Below the pieces are notes generated by a model, which had not been told where the DNA came from, searched no databases, and saw only the letters and a program-made list of their open reading frames with translations. A DNA stretch of 64,000 nt from Luteibacter aegosomatissinici. Its GTDB lineage: Bacteria; Pseudomonadota; Gammaproteobacteria; Xanthomonadales; Rhodanobacteraceae. Position 1 is the stretch's first letter. Every line of letters begins with the position of its first letter. The position numbers were made by a program, and so were the translations under genes. The stretch is taken from NCBI RefSeq assembly GCF_023078495.1, contig NZ_CP095742.1, positions 682,001 to 746,000 of the forward strand, read 5' to 3'. Of this stretch, positions 29,556 to 39,073 are shown one piece after another.

Positions 29556-29575
29556 TGGCGAGCGGCGCCTAAGGA

Positions 29576-31441
29576 CTAGAAATTCGCCCCGAACGATAGC
29601 GTCGCGAAGTCATGATCGGCCAGGTTGTCGTACGTCTGGTGGCCCAGGTAATTGGTGTAGGTGAGGTTGGCGAACCACGTTTTATCCAGCGTGGCGTTGA
29701 ACCCCACGCTGGCCTGCTTGCGGCCACCCACCAACTGGCCGTCCACGGAATAGCCGTGGACATCCTGGCCCAGGCCCAGGGAAGGGCTTAGTGCCCAGCG
29801 GCCCACCGCATAGTTCAGCGTGCCCTTGGCACGCCAGCCCCAGGCGTCGCGCGAATAGAAGCCGCCGTTGCGGCAGCCCGCCGGGTTCTGCACGGCTGGG
29901 CAACCGCCGCCATTCAGTTCGGTGGAAAAGCCCCAGTGGAAGCCGCGGCCATAACGCACGTCCGCCAGGCTGGGCAGGTCCGTGTGATTGAACACGGCCT
30001 CGGCGGCCAGCGTCGCCGTGTCGGCGCCGAGCACATCCTTGAATGCGTGCGTGGTGTTGAGCAGCAGCTGCGTGCGGTCGTAGCGGTCGTACCCATACAG
30101 GATGCCGCCGGGAGCGGTCAGCGTGTTGCGTACGCCGATCGGGCCACCGCTGCGAGTCAGTGCCGCGAACATATCGGCCGTGTTGATCTGTACCGGCAGG
30201 TCCTGCGTGTAGCTCAGCTCGCCGCCAACCTTCCACCCGCCAAGCATGGTGCTGCCCGAGATACCCCATAGACGGATGTCATTCGGGTATTCCCACAGCA
30301 CATGAATGGACGACAGGCGGGCTGAAAGCTGCGCATCGCTCAATGGCGCGCCTGCTGCGACCAGGACCGGCACCAGGTTGTTGTTCTGCAGCGCGGGGTC
30401 GATCGTGGTGGCATCGAGGATGGGGTTGCGTGAGTTGTAACGCAGGTAATACGCAGCCAGGTAGGTCGCGGGCTTGTCGAAGGTGTAGCGCAAGGTCGCG
30501 CCGTATTGGCCGCTGTTCTTGCCCTGGATATTGGCGTAGCGCGGCAACACGCCGCCCACGGCATACTGGTACCCGTCGCTCAGCCATTGGCCCGCACCGG
30601 GGCTGTAAGCATTTATCGGGTAGTACGCATTGCTCTCGATGCCGCCGCAACCGGGGTCGATGCCCAGGTCAGTGCCCGAGAAGAAGGTACCGCAGGGATC
30701 GAGTTCCGACGGCCGCCACTTCCACTGCCAGAACGCCTCGGCGCTCCAGTGCTCATTGAACGTTACCTTGCCCCAGAGCATTTCCACAGGAAGTTGCGCC
30801 TCGGTCACCGGATCGGTGCCGGGCCGGTGCAGGGTGGTGTAATCCGTGGGGTTTACCTGGTTGATGCCCTGGAGGAACAGGCCTTCACCCCATTTCACGG
30901 TCTGCTTGCCGACGCGAAGATCCAGGGCGCTGGCATCGCCCATGGCGAAATGGCCGTAGGCGTACGCGTTGAGCCACATGAAGCCGGAGAAGTGGTTGGA
31001 CTTCGACAGGCCGTGGTCGTCGAGCGGCTGGTTGGCCGCGAAGGCGCTGGCCCCGCTGCCCTGGGGCACGTTCTTGTTTTCCAGCGTGTGGTCGTACCAC
31101 GTTCGGGCGCTGGCGACGATACCGACGTTGCGGTACGACAGATCCAGCGAACTCACTACCTTGAACAGGCTGGAGTACACGTCGCCCTTGCCGTAGTTCA
31201 GGTTGCCATCGTCGGCGGTATCCGCGCCATCGCCGCCCTTGGGCTTACCATCGGAACGGAAACCCTTGCCGACCAGGTGTTTTGAAGGATCATTCAGGCG
31301 TACGCCGGCACCTGCCACCACACGTGTCTTCAGGGTTCCTTTCACCTCGCCGCCTGCAAGCGTAAAGTCCGTGGCATGCAGGGCAGGGGACAAGAGCGCC
31401 GCGAACGACACCATGGCAAGCAAGCGACAACGTGAATGCAT
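29576..31441 (-). CDS. DUF1302-family outer membrane protein
   Basis: A 621-residue protein with a signal peptide (LLAMVSFAALLSPALHA) and a mature start FTLAGGEVKGTLKTRVVAGAGVR. WGEGLFLQGINQVNPTDYTTL and KWRPSELDPCGTFFSGTDLG are typical of DUF1302 proteins. The end DFATLSFGANF with a terminal Phe fits a beta-barrel. Members are often linked to sterol or ester compound uptake, but no substrate is established. It is divergent from the MHS-type transporter at 31576, which may be a functional partner. Confidence 0.85.
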   Translation of the reverse strand: MHSRCRLLAMVSFAALLSPALHATDFTLAGGEVKGTLKTRVVAGAGVRLNDPSKHLVGKGFRSDGKPKGGDGADTADDGNLNYGKGDVYSSLFKVVSSLDLSYRNVGIVASARTWYDHTLENKNVPQGSGASAFAANQPLDDHGLSKSNHFSGFMWLNAYAYGHFAMGDASALDLRVGKQTVKWGEGLFLQGINQVNPTDYTTLHRPGTDPVTEAQLPVEMLWGKVTFNEHWSAEAFWQWKWRPSELDPCGTFFSGTDLGIDPGCGGIESNAYYPINAYSPGAGQWLSDGYQYAVGGVLPRYANIQGKNSGQYGATLRYTFDKPATYLAAYYLRYNSRNPILDATTIDPALQNNNLVPVLVAAGAPLSDAQLSARLSSIHVLWEYPNDIRLWGISGSTMLGGWKVGGELSYTQDLPVQINTADMFAALTRSGGPIGVRNTLTAPGGILYGYDRYDRTQLLLNTTHAFKDVLGADTATLAAEAVFNHTDLPSLADVRYGRGFHWGFSTELNGGGCPAVQNPAGCRNGGFYSRDAWGWRAKGTLNYAVGRWALSPSLGLGQDVHGYSVDGQLVGGRKQASVGFNATLDKTWFANLTYTNYLGHQTYDNLADHDFATLSFGANF

Positions 31442-31575
31442 CAGATGTTCCGAAGAAAACTTGACTGCATTCTAGCCATGACAGCTATATTTCATGCAAG
31501 GCCGTCTGGACGTCCGAATTCTTATACCTTGGTCCAATAGCCGGCCCATCCACGCAGGTTTCTTATTTCGCACCC

Positions 31576-32883
31576 ATGAGCGCAACCCTCGATACCGACT
31601 TGGTCGATCACCGCCCACTGGGCCGTAGCGACGCTAAAACACTCGTTCTTGCCGCCCTGGGTGGTGCCCTCGAGTTCTATGATTTTGTGATCTTCGTCTA
31701 CTTTGCGAAGACCATTGGTCACTTGTTCTTTCCCGCGGGCGCCTCGGATTTCGTTGCGCAGCTGCAGGGTTTTGGCTTGTTCGCGGTGGCCTATCTCGCG
31801 CGGCCGCTGGGCGGCATCGTCATGGCGCACTTCGGCGATCGCGTCGGCCGCAAGCGCATGTTCACGCTCAGCGTGTTCATGATGGCCGTGCCGACCTTGC
31901 TCATTGGCCTGCTCCCCACCTACGCGAGCATTGGCCTGCTTGCGCCCGTCCTGCTCACGTTGTTCCGCATCGTGCAGGGCCTGGCCATCGGTGGCGAAAT
32001 CCCGGGCGCGTGGGTGTTCGTCGCGGAACACGTGCCTTCGAACCGCGTGGGCCTGGCCTGCGCCGCGCTCACCTCGGGCCTCACCGCCGGCATCCTCATG
32101 GGATCGCTGGTGGCCGCTGGCCTGAGTGCGCGCCTGCCCGAGGCCGATATGCTTGCCTACGGCTGGCGCATCGCGTTCATCCTGGGGGGCGTCTTCGGGT
32201 TCTTCGCGGTGTACGTGCGCCGCTGGCTTAGCGAAACCCCGGTCTTTGCCCGCATGCGCGAGCGCAAGGAATTGAGCGCGGAGCTCCCGGCCTGGGTGGT
32301 GCTGCGTGACCACCGTGCCGGCGTTGTTCTTTCGATGCTGGTCACCTGGGTGCTCACGGCCGCCATCGTGGTCGATATCCTCATGACGCCCACGCTGATG
32401 CAGACCGCGTTCAAGATCGAGCAGGCGCGTGCCTTCAGCGGTGGAAGCCTCGCCGCGCTGGCCCTGTGCTTCGGCTGTTTCTTCGGCGGCCTGCTGGTCG
32501 ATCGGGTGGGTCGCGGCCTGGCCATGTTGATCGGCTCGGTCGGTCTCGCCGCAAGCACCTACCTGCTGTACTTCGACCTGCACGCGGGCGGTACGAACCT
32601 CATGCTGCTGTATCCGCTGGCCGGGCTGTTCGCCGGCGTGGCCGGCATCATCCCGGCCATCCTGGTGGCGGCCTTCCCACCCGCGATCAGGTTTTCCGGC
32701 ATCTCCCTGTCCTACAACGTCGCGTACGCCATCTGCGGCGCGGCCACGCCGCTGCTCGTCGGGTTCCTGGCCAAGACGGCCGGAGGCATGGGTCCTGCCC
32801 ATTACGTCGGCGCGGTATCGCTGGTTGGCGTGGGGTGCGCCATTTACCTGCTGGTAACCCGCCGGGCCTTCTACCAGCGCTGA
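31576..32883 (+). CDS. MFS transporter, metabolite:H+ symporter type
   Basis: A 435-residue protein with twelve predicted membrane segments. The first loop holds FGDRVGRKR, the MFS signature, and ALGGALEFYDFVIFVYFAK at the N-terminus is characteristic of the MHS (ProP/ShiA) group. GLAIGGEIPGAWVFVAEHVP continues the pattern. It would import a small organic acid or osmolyte with protons; the substrate is not predictable. Divergent from a DUF1302 barrel gene 134 bases away, which could serve as the outer-membrane pore. Followed by a terminator. Confidence 0.88.
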   Translation: MSATLDTDLVDHRPLGRSDAKTLVLAALGGALEFYDFVIFVYFAKTIGHLFFPAGASDFVAQLQGFGLFAVAYLARPLGGIVMAHFGDRVGRKRMFTLSVFMMAVPTLLIGLLPTYASIGLLAPVLLTLFRIVQGLAIGGEIPGAWVFVAEHVPSNRVGLACAALTSGLTAGILMGSLVAAGLSARLPEADMLAYGWRIAFILGGVFGFFAVYVRRWLSETPVFARMRERKELSAELPAWVVLRDHRAGVVLSMLVTWVLTAAIVVDILMTPTLMQTAFKIEQARAFSGGSLAALALCFGCFFGGLLVDRVGRGLAMLIGSVGLAASTYLLYFDLHAGGTNLMLLYPLAGLFAGVAGIIPAILVAAFPPAIRFSGISLSYNVAYAICGAATPLLVGFLAKTAGGMGPAHYVGAVSLVGVGCAIYLLVTRRAFYQR

Positions 32884-32919
32884 ATCCGGGGGAGGCTTCA
32901 CGGCCTTTTCATCGGTGTG

Positions 32920-32951
32920 ACGGGGCGGCCCTCGCGGGCGGCCCCGTTCTT
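32920..32951 (+). terminator. Terminator after the MHS-type transporter
   Basis: ACGGGGC (32920-32926) pairs with GCCCCGT (32941-32947), extended inside by GCC/GGC, followed by TCTTGTT. Confidence 0.65.
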
Positions 32952-33049
32952 GTTGCAATCGCGCCCCTGCCTTCGGCATGCTTTCGCTAACTACCGGCCG
33001 GTTCCCCAACGGCCTTGCCGTCCCCACACCCCACCTTCGCTCCAGACCC

Positions 33050-33499
33050 ATGACTGACGTCATCACCCTAGGCTGGCGCGAACGGCTTGCACTCCCGTCG
33101 CTCGGCGTCGCCATCCTCAAAGCCAAGCTCGACACGGGCGCGCGCTCGTCGTCGCTGCACGTGGAGTGGCTGGAAGTAGAGGAGCGTGCGGACGGTACCT
33201 GGCTGCGCTTCCAGGTGCGCACCACGCGCCGGGGCGGGCTATCCTCGCCCTGCGAGGCCCGTGCCCTGGGCCGCCGCGCCGTGACCGATTCGGGTGGCCA
33301 CACCACCGAGCGCTGGTTCATCGAGGCCGAGATCGAGCTGGCCGGGCAGCGGTTCACCGCCGAGGTGAACCTGACCGACCGCCGGCACATGCTGTTCCCC
33401 TTACTACTTGGCCGGACCGCCCTGCTGGGCCGGTTCCGCGTCGATCCCTCGCTTTCCTACTCGCAGACGCCGCGCCGCGCCGTCCGGGAACCCACATGA
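33050..33499 (+). CDS. RimK-associated zinc-protease-like protein
   Basis: A 149-residue protein of the retropepsin-like ATP-dependent zinc protease family (PF05618). Landmarks are [20 protein letters not shown] near the start (the DTGA(R/K)SS motif), [12 protein letters not shown], and [19 protein letters not shown]. The ATG at 33050 begins [11 protein letters not shown], the family's usual start, so the frame extending upstream to 32978 was not used. It overlaps rimK by ATGA, and such proteins commonly accompany RimK ligases; a protease acting on RimK-added glutamate tails has been proposed but is not shown. Confidence 0.85.
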   Translation: MTDVITLGWRERLALPSLGVAILKAKLDTGARSSSLHVEWLEVEERADGTWLRFQVRTTRRGGLSSPCEARALGRRAVTDSGGHTTERWFIEAEIELAGQRFTAEVNLTDRRHMLFPLLLGRTALLGRFRVDPSLSYSQTPRRAVREPT

Positions 33500-34431
33500 A
33501 GATCGCCATCCTGTCGCGCAATGCGCGGCTGTACTCCACGCAGCGCCTGGTCGAGGCGGCGCGCAAGCGCAAGCACACGGTCAAGGTGCTGGACCCGCTG
33601 CGCTGCTACATGAGCATTGCCCCGCAGTCGTTCGCCATCCACTTCAAGGGCAAGCCCTTGGGGCCCCTGGATTGCGTGATCCCGCGCATTGGCGCCTCCA
33701 GTACCTTCTATGGCACGGCGGTGCTGCGCCAGCTCGAGCTGATGGGCGTGCTCACGCCCAACCCATCCGATGCCGTGCTGCGCGCCCGCGACAAGCTGCG
33801 CTGCCTGCAGTTGCTGGCCTCCCGCGGCATCGACATGCCGGTGACGGCCTTCGGCGATAACCCCGACGACACCAGCGATCTGCTGGCGATGCTGGGTGAC
33901 CCGCCGCACATCATCAAGCTGAACGAAGGTACCCAGGGCGCCGGCGTGGTGCTGGCCGAGAAGCGCTCGGCCTCGCAGAGCGTCATCGAGGCCTTCCGCG
34001 GCCTTTACGCCAACTTCCTCGTCCAGGAGTTCATCCGCGAGGCCAACGGCAGCGATCTGCGCTGCTTCGTCGTGGGCAATGAGGTCGTGGCATCGATGCA
34101 GCGGTCGTCGGCCCCGGGTGAGTTCCGGGCCAACCTGCACCGGGGTGGTAGCGCGGCTGCCGTGGAGCTTTCCGACGAGGAGCGCCGGGTGGCGATCGAG
34201 GCCGCCTCGGCCCTGGGGCTGGAGGTGGCCGGCGTGGACCTGCTGCGCTCGTCGCGCGGCCCCCTGCTGCTGGAAGTGAACGCGTCGCCGGGCCTGGAGG
34301 GCATCGAAGGCAGCACCGGCGTGGACGTGGCCGGGGCCATCATTGCCCACTGCGAGGCCCGCCATGCCGCCCGCCCGGCCGTCCCGAAGGTCCGCCGGGC
34401 CAGGTCCCCCAAGGGGTTAACAGCGATTTAA
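33496..34431 (+). CDS. rimK: RimK-type ATP-grasp glutamate ligase
   Basis: A 311-residue ATP-grasp enzyme. It starts [20 protein letters not shown] and carries [14 protein letters not shown], a lysine-containing [33 protein letters not shown] and the metal-site [15 protein letters not shown]. In E. coli RimK adds glutamates to the C-terminus of ribosomal protein S6 and makes poly-glutamate. The start at 33496 overlaps the zinc-protease-like gene by ATGA, so translation is coupled. The C-terminus is basic ([11 protein letters not shown]). Confidence 0.93.
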   Translation: MKIAILSRNARLYSTQRLVEAARKRKHTVKVLDPLRCYMSIAPQSFAIHFKGKPLGPLDCVIPRIGASSTFYGTAVLRQLELMGVLTPNPSDAVLRARDKLRCLQLLASRGIDMPVTAFGDNPDDTSDLLAMLGDPPHIIKLNEGTQGAGVVLAEKRSASQSVIEAFRGLYANFLVQEFIREANGSDLRCFVVGNEVVASMQRSSAPGEFRANLHRGGSAAAVELSDEERRVAIEAASALGLEVAGVDLLRSSRGPLLLEVNASPGLEGIEGSTGVDVAGAIIAHCEARHAARPAVPKVRRARSPKGLTAI

Positions 34432-34504
34432 ACGGCTACCCCCTATAAAGAACCCACTGTGATTCCGCGAGTCGGAGTGACGGTATCGGGGCAGTAGTTC
34501 TTTC

Positions 34505-34538
34505 GGCCCGGGCGGGTTTCCGTCCGGGCCTTTCTTTT
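34505..34538 (+). terminator. Terminator after rimK
   Basis: GGCCCGG (34505-34511) pairs with CCGGGCC (34524-34530), followed by TTTCTTTT. Confidence 0.8.
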
Positions 34539-34575
34539 AATGCTGTCCGGTTCACAGAATCCCCGTTAAGCTTGT

Positions 34576-34596
34576 TGTCGCAATACTCTTGCGACA
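34576..34596 (+). promoter_or_regulatory. Perfect inverted repeat before the two-component genes
   Basis: TGTCGCA-atactct-TGCGACA is a perfect 7-base inverted repeat ending 19 bases before the response regulator start. It may be an autoregulatory site or a leader hairpin. Confidence 0.5.
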
Positions 34597-34615
34597 GCAC
34601 AACGGAGTGCCGCAA

Positions 34616-35302
34616 ATGCGCGTCCTGGTCATCGAAGACAACACCGACATCGCCACCAACATCGGGGATTACCTCGAGGACCGTGGCCATGTCGTCGATT
34701 TTGCCGGCGACGGCGTCACCGGCCTGCACCTGGCCGTGGTCCACGATTTCGACGTGATCGTGCTCGACCTTACCCTGCCGGGTATGGATGGGCTCGATGT
34801 CGCGAAGAAACTGCGCCACGAAGCCCACAAGCAGACCCCGGTACTCATGCTCACCGCCCGCGATTCGCTGGAGCACAAGCTCACCGGTTTTGAATCCGGC
34901 GCGGACGATTACATGACCAAGCCGTTCGCCCTGCAGGAACTGGCCGCTCGCCTGGAAGTCCTGGCGCGCCGTGGCAAGGGCCCGCAGAGCCGAGTGCTGA
35001 AGGTCGGCGGCCTTACCTACAACCTGGATACCCTCACGGTCACCCGCGAAGGCAAATCCATCCAGCTGAACCCGATCGGGCTGAAGCTGCTGCAGGCGCT
35101 CATGGAAGCCAGCCCGTCCGTCGTGACGCGCCAGGACCTGGAGCAGCGCGTGTGGGGCGAGGAGCTGCCCGACTCGGATTCGCTGCGCGTCCATATCCAC
35201 GGCCTGCGTGCCGCTATTGATAAACCCTTCGAGAAGCCGTTGATCCACACGCGCCACGGCATCGGATACCGCATGGTCGATCCGGATGCGGTCCCGACGT
35301 AA
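34616..35302 (+). CDS. OmpR-family response regulator
   Basis: A 228-residue regulator with a receiver domain and a winged-helix DNA-binding domain. The phosphate-accepting Asp is residue 51 (VIVLDLTLPGMDG), acidic pocket ED at 7-8, Thr in LTARD and Lys in MTKPF. The C-terminal domain ends in LIHTRHGIGYRMVDPD, the usual wing. The ATG at 34616 (MRVLVIED) has GGAG upstream; the frame starting at 34589 is not needed. It overlaps the histidine kinase gene by 17 bases. The regulon cannot be told from sequence. Confidence 0.93.
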   Translation: MRVLVIEDNTDIATNIGDYLEDRGHVVDFAGDGVTGLHLAVVHDFDVIVLDLTLPGMDGLDVAKKLRHEAHKQTPVLMLTARDSLEHKLTGFESGADDYMTKPFALQELAARLEVLARRGKGPQSRVLKVGGLTYNLDTLTVTREGKSIQLNPIGLKLLQALMEASPSVVTRQDLEQRVWGEELPDSDSLRVHIHGLRAAIDKPFEKPLIHTRHGIGYRMVDPDAVPT

Positions 35303-36563
35303 GCTCCGTTTCCGCCTGATCGTCACGTTCACGCTGTTTGGGTTCGGCCTGAGTGCGCTCTTCGCATTCGCCGCGCTCAACATTCGCACGCGTGTCGAAG
35401 AGCAGCTGATCAACTCGGCCTTGCAGGACGAGGTCGATTCGCTCAACCAGAAGGTGCTGAACAAGCAGCCGGTGTCCTTTGAGATCCTCAAGGGCGCCAC
35501 CTTCAGCGACCGTACCATTTACAAGGCACCGCTGCCCTGGCAGAACCTGGACACCGGCGTCCACGATATCTTCGACCAGGGCAGCGACGGCAAGCAGCAC
35601 CATTACAAGGTAGCGGTGCGCAAGGAAGGCGGGATCATCAGCTTCCTTGAGTTCGATGTATCGCGCGATGAACTGGGCAAGCGCCAGCTCATGACGAGCG
35701 TGATCGCTGCGGTGTTCCTGTTCGGCCTGCTCTCGCTCGTACTGGGCGTGTGGTTATCGTCGCGCGTGCTTCGCCCGGTGACGGACCTGGCCCGCCGCCT
35801 GCGCGATTTCCGTCGCGTCGGCAAGGCCGAGGCCCTGGCCCCGCATTTCGCCGACGACGAGGTGGGTGAGCTGGCCGTCGCGCTGGATGAATACGCGACT
35901 CGTCTCACCGCCGTGGTTGAACGCGATCGGGAATTCAACTCCGACGTGAGCCACGAGTTGCGTACGCCGCTCGCGGTGATCGCCAGCACCACGGAACTGC
36001 TGCAGGGCTCGCCGGACCTTACCGACAAGCTGCGTGAACGCCTGAAACGCATCGAGCGTGCGTCGCGCCAGGCCACCGAGCTGATTGAAGCGCTGCTGTT
36101 GCTCTCGCGCGCCGAGCGGCGTGGGCCGACGCGTGGCGAAGTCACGGATGTGGCCAAGGTGGCGAGCGATGTCATCGAAAGCCAGCGACCGCAGATGGGT
36201 GGCAAGCCGATTGAGATTGAACTCATCTCGGACGGCACCGTTGCCGTGAATGCGCCGGCTTCCGTGCTCTCGGTGGCGCTCACCAACCTCATCGGTAACG
36301 CCATCAAGTACACGATGGAAGGCCAGGTCACCGTGCGCGTGCTGGATGGCCGCATCGATGTGATCGACACCGGCCCGGGTATCAAACCCGAGGATGCCGA
36401 GAAGCTGTTCCAGCGTGGCATCCGTGGCGAAAGCGCCACGGGCGGTGGTGCAGGCCTTGGCCTGGCCATCGTGCGCCGCCTGTGCGAGCTGTACGGTTGG
36501 GACGTGTCGCTGCGGCCGCGTCCGGAAATGGCGGGTGCCATTTCCACCATCGATTTCCGCTGA
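35286..36563 (+). CDS. Sensor histidine kinase
   Basis: A 425-residue kinase with two membrane segments (about 10-30 and 137-157) around a periplasmic sensor of roughly 105 residues. A HAMP region, then the dimerisation helix with His223 (DVSHELRTPLAV), and an ATPase domain with NLIGNAIKYT, DTGPGI and GAGLGLAIV follow. It would phosphorylate the preceding response regulator. The genes overlap by 17 bases in different frames, the usual coupled layout. The sensor has no recognised fold by eye. Confidence 0.93.
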   Translation: MRSRRKLRFRLIVTFTLFGFGLSALFAFAALNIRTRVEEQLINSALQDEVDSLNQKVLNKQPVSFEILKGATFSDRTIYKAPLPWQNLDTGVHDIFDQGSDGKQHHYKVAVRKEGGIISFLEFDVSRDELGKRQLMTSVIAAVFLFGLLSLVLGVWLSSRVLRPVTDLARRLRDFRRVGKAEALAPHFADDEVGELAVALDEYATRLTAVVERDREFNSDVSHELRTPLAVIASTTELLQGSPDLTDKLRERLKRIERASRQATELIEALLLLSRAERRGPTRGEVTDVAKVASDVIESQRPQMGGKPIEIELISDGTVAVNAPASVLSVALTNLIGNAIKYTMEGQVTVRVLDGRIDVIDTGPGIKPEDAEKLFQRGIRGESATGGGAGLGLAIVRRLCELYGWDVSLRPRPEMAGAISTIDFR

Positions 36564-36614
36564 AGCGGAAGAGCATCGCGCCGGAGCACACAGTTTCAAA
36601 CGCTGTAGTCTCAC

Positions 36615-36648
36615 CTGTCATCAAGATTTCATTTAGACGTCCGACTAT
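36615..36648 (+). promoter_or_regulatory. Pho box and -10 of the receptor/phytase-like operon
   Basis: CTGTCAT-CAAG-ATTTCAT (36615-36632) matches the two-repeat PhoB site: first repeat perfect, second 5 of 7. GACTAT (36643-36648) is 10 bases downstream, the normal distance of a -10 in PhoB-activated promoters. Phosphate-starvation control of the next three genes is likely. Confidence 0.65.
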
Positions 36649-36709
36649 CGCAGGCTCTTACGGCGCGTGATGGGTCGCCTCAGGGGAGGCTGGCTGCCAC
36701 GCGCCTGCG

Positions 36710-39073
36710 ATGAAAGGATGCAGGCCCTTGTTGAAGCAGACCCTCCTGGCCACGGCGCTTGCCCTGGTCCTCTCTCCCGTCGTGCATGCGACGGACACGG
36801 TGGCCACCGATACGGCGGATACCAGCACAGCGAGCAAGCGCGAGAAGGCCCAGGATCTCGATGCCGTGTCGGTGATCGGTACCGGCGAATCGCGCCAGGT
36901 GCAGCGCTCGCGCCCCCAGGACCAGAAGGCGTTGCCGCCAGGCACCAGCCTGCAGAAAGTGCTGAACACGCTCCCCGGCGTGAACGCGCAGTCCGTCGAT
37001 GCGCTGGGCTCCAACGAACAATCCATGACGCTGAGCCTGCGTGGGTTCAGCGGCACGCGCCTGGGTTACACGCTCGACGGCATGCCGCTTGGCGATAGCG
37101 CCTACAACAACTACAACGGCCTCTCGATCAACCGCGCGCTGATCTCCGAGAATTTCGCGGGCGCGGAGCTCTCCGAAGGCATCGGCAACCTCGGCACGCC
37201 CTCGACCAGCAACCTCGGCGGCACGATTGCCTACACGTCCAATGATCCGCTGAAGACGATGGGCGGCCGCGTGGTGCAGACGTTCGGCAGCGACCAGAAT
37301 CGCCGCACGTTCGCGCGCTTCGACACGGGCGAATACAACGGCTTTTCCATGTACCTGTCCGGTGCGCGCACCGAATCGGACCTGTGGAACAACCAGTCCG
37401 CCTACAACAAGTCCACCACCAAGCAGTTCAATGGCAAGGCCGTGTGGGATTTCGACTGGGCGCGTATCACTGGGTTCGCCGACACCTCCCGTACCTCGCA
37501 GGCGGATTATTTCTACCTGTCGAAGAGTGAGATGGCCCGCGGTCTCGGTTGGGACTGGGGCGGTTCGGCGCCGGACTGGAACAAGGCGATCGGCAAGGCG
37601 TATTGCAACGCCGGCACGTTCAACGCGAAGCTCTGCGACCGCTCGGGTGCCGATACCGATGCCGATGGCGCCTTCACGGCCGGCCAGATCCTGCGTAATG
37701 ACGACCTGTACTACCTGGCGGGCGATTTCTTTCCCAGCGATGCGGTGACCATCCACGCGATGGTGTACCACCATGAGGATGCGGGCGAAGGCCACAACTG
37801 GAACAGCGGCACCTATTCCTACCCGGGCACGCCGCAGCAGCTACCGATCATCTTCCGCAACACGCTGTACACGATCAACCGCAGCGGCGCGCTGCTTTCC
37901 GCTGGCTGGGATCTCGATAACCACCACATCGAAGGCGGTGTCTGGTACGAGCACAACATCTCGTCCGCATCGCGCTACAGCAGCTACGTCACCGGCCCGC
38001 GTGACCTGAGCGCGCCGATCGATGCCACGCCTGACCTGGGTGTATTCGACCAGCGCACCGTGTGGAACACCCGCCAGGCGTTCCTGCAGGACACCATGAA
38101 TTTCCTGGATAACCGCCTTACGGTGGATGTGGGTGTGAAAAGCCCGCACGTCACCTCCGATGCCACGGCGTTGCCGGGTGATGCGGTGAAGCCTATCCCC
38201 GCGAACTCGAACAACCAGTTCGCCACGGGCAAGCTCAGTGCCAGCAAGGCGTTGCTGCCGCAGGCAGGCGTTCGCTACAAGCTGGATGACACCCAGGAAG
38301 TGTTTGCCAGCTTCGCCAAGAACATCGCCATGTTCCAGGGTGGTTTCAAGCTCGGTCCGCAGGCGGTGAGCCAGGCCACCTGGGATTCGCAAGGCTCGCT
38401 CAAGCCTGAGAAGTCGCGCAGCCTTGAGGCGGGTTACCGCCTTGAAGTTGGCACCATCGCCGCATCGGCGGCTGCGTACAAGGTGCGTTTCGACAACCGC
38501 CTGCTGCAGTACAACCCGTGCGACTCTCGTAGCCCGGTCGGCCCGACCTGCGGTAACCGCTTCTACAACGTGGGTGGCGTGGATAGCCACGGTGTGGAGC
38601 TGACCCTGGTGTGGTCGCCGATCGATAGCCTGCGCTGGTTCAACTCCGCGTCGTACAACCGCTCCACGTATGCCAGCAATTACACCCAGGCCGGTGTGGT
38701 GCAGTACACGAAGGGCAAGATCCAGACCGATACGCCAACCAAGATGTTCGCCACGCAGATCGATTGGAACCAGGGGCCCTGGTTTGCCTCGCTGCGTGGC
38801 AAGTACACCGGCAAGCGCTACTACACGTACACGAACGATCGCGGCTTCGGCGGCTTCACCGTGTGGGACGTATCCGGCGGCTACGACTTCGGCTCGGCCT
38901 GGTTCGCCAAGGACATCCGCCTTTCGGTGAACGTTACCAACCTGGGCGACAAGCGCTACGCCAGCAACTTCGATTCCAGCGTGTTCGCGCCCAGCGACCC
39001 GACCGGCACGATTTACGTGTTCCACGCCTCGGCGCCGCGCCAGTACTTCGCCAACCTGGATGTCCGGTTCTGA
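36710..39073 (+). CDS. TonB-dependent receptor, likely phosphorus-related
   Basis: A 787-residue outer-membrane receptor with a signal sequence (LLKQTLLATALALVLSPVVHA), a TonB-box-like DLDAVSVIG, a plug (SLQKVLNTLPGVNAQSVDAL, TLDGMPLGD, GIGNLGTPSTSNLGG) and a barrel ending in YFANLDVRF. It differs from the siderophore receptor at 17228 and resembles the large group that takes up unknown organic ligands. The next gene overlaps its stop by one base (TGATG at 39071-39075). Together with the Pho box, uptake of an organophosphate is the best guess. The ATG at 36710 lacks a ribosome site; TTG 36731 with AAAGGA upstream is an alternative. Confidence 0.85.
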   Translation: MKGCRPLLKQTLLATALALVLSPVVHATDTVATDTADTSTASKREKAQDLDAVSVIGTGESRQVQRSRPQDQKALPPGTSLQKVLNTLPGVNAQSVDALGSNEQSMTLSLRGFSGTRLGYTLDGMPLGDSAYNNYNGLSINRALISENFAGAELSEGIGNLGTPSTSNLGGTIAYTSNDPLKTMGGRVVQTFGSDQNRRTFARFDTGEYNGFSMYLSGARTESDLWNNQSAYNKSTTKQFNGKAVWDFDWARITGFADTSRTSQADYFYLSKSEMARGLGWDWGGSAPDWNKAIGKAYCNAGTFNAKLCDRSGADTDADGAFTAGQILRNDDLYYLAGDFFPSDAVTIHAMVYHHEDAGEGHNWNSGTYSYPGTPQQLPIIFRNTLYTINRSGALLSAGWDLDNHHIEGGVWYEHNISSASRYSSYVTGPRDLSAPIDATPDLGVFDQRTVWNTRQAFLQDTMNFLDNRLTVDVGVKSPHVTSDATALPGDAVKPIPANSNNQFATGKLSASKALLPQAGVRYKLDDTQEVFASFAKNIAMFQGGFKLGPQAVSQATWDSQGSLKPEKSRSLEAGYRLEVGTIAASAAAYKVRFDNRLLQYNPCDSRSPVGPTCGNRFYNVGGVDSHGVELTLVWSPIDSLRWFNSASYNRSTYASNYTQAGVVQYTKGKIQTDTPTKMFATQIDWNQGPWFASLRGKYTGKRYYTYTNDRGFGGFTVWDVSGGYDFGSAWFAKDIRLSVNVTNLGDKRYASNFDSSVFAPSDPTGTIYVFHASAPRQYFANLDVRF

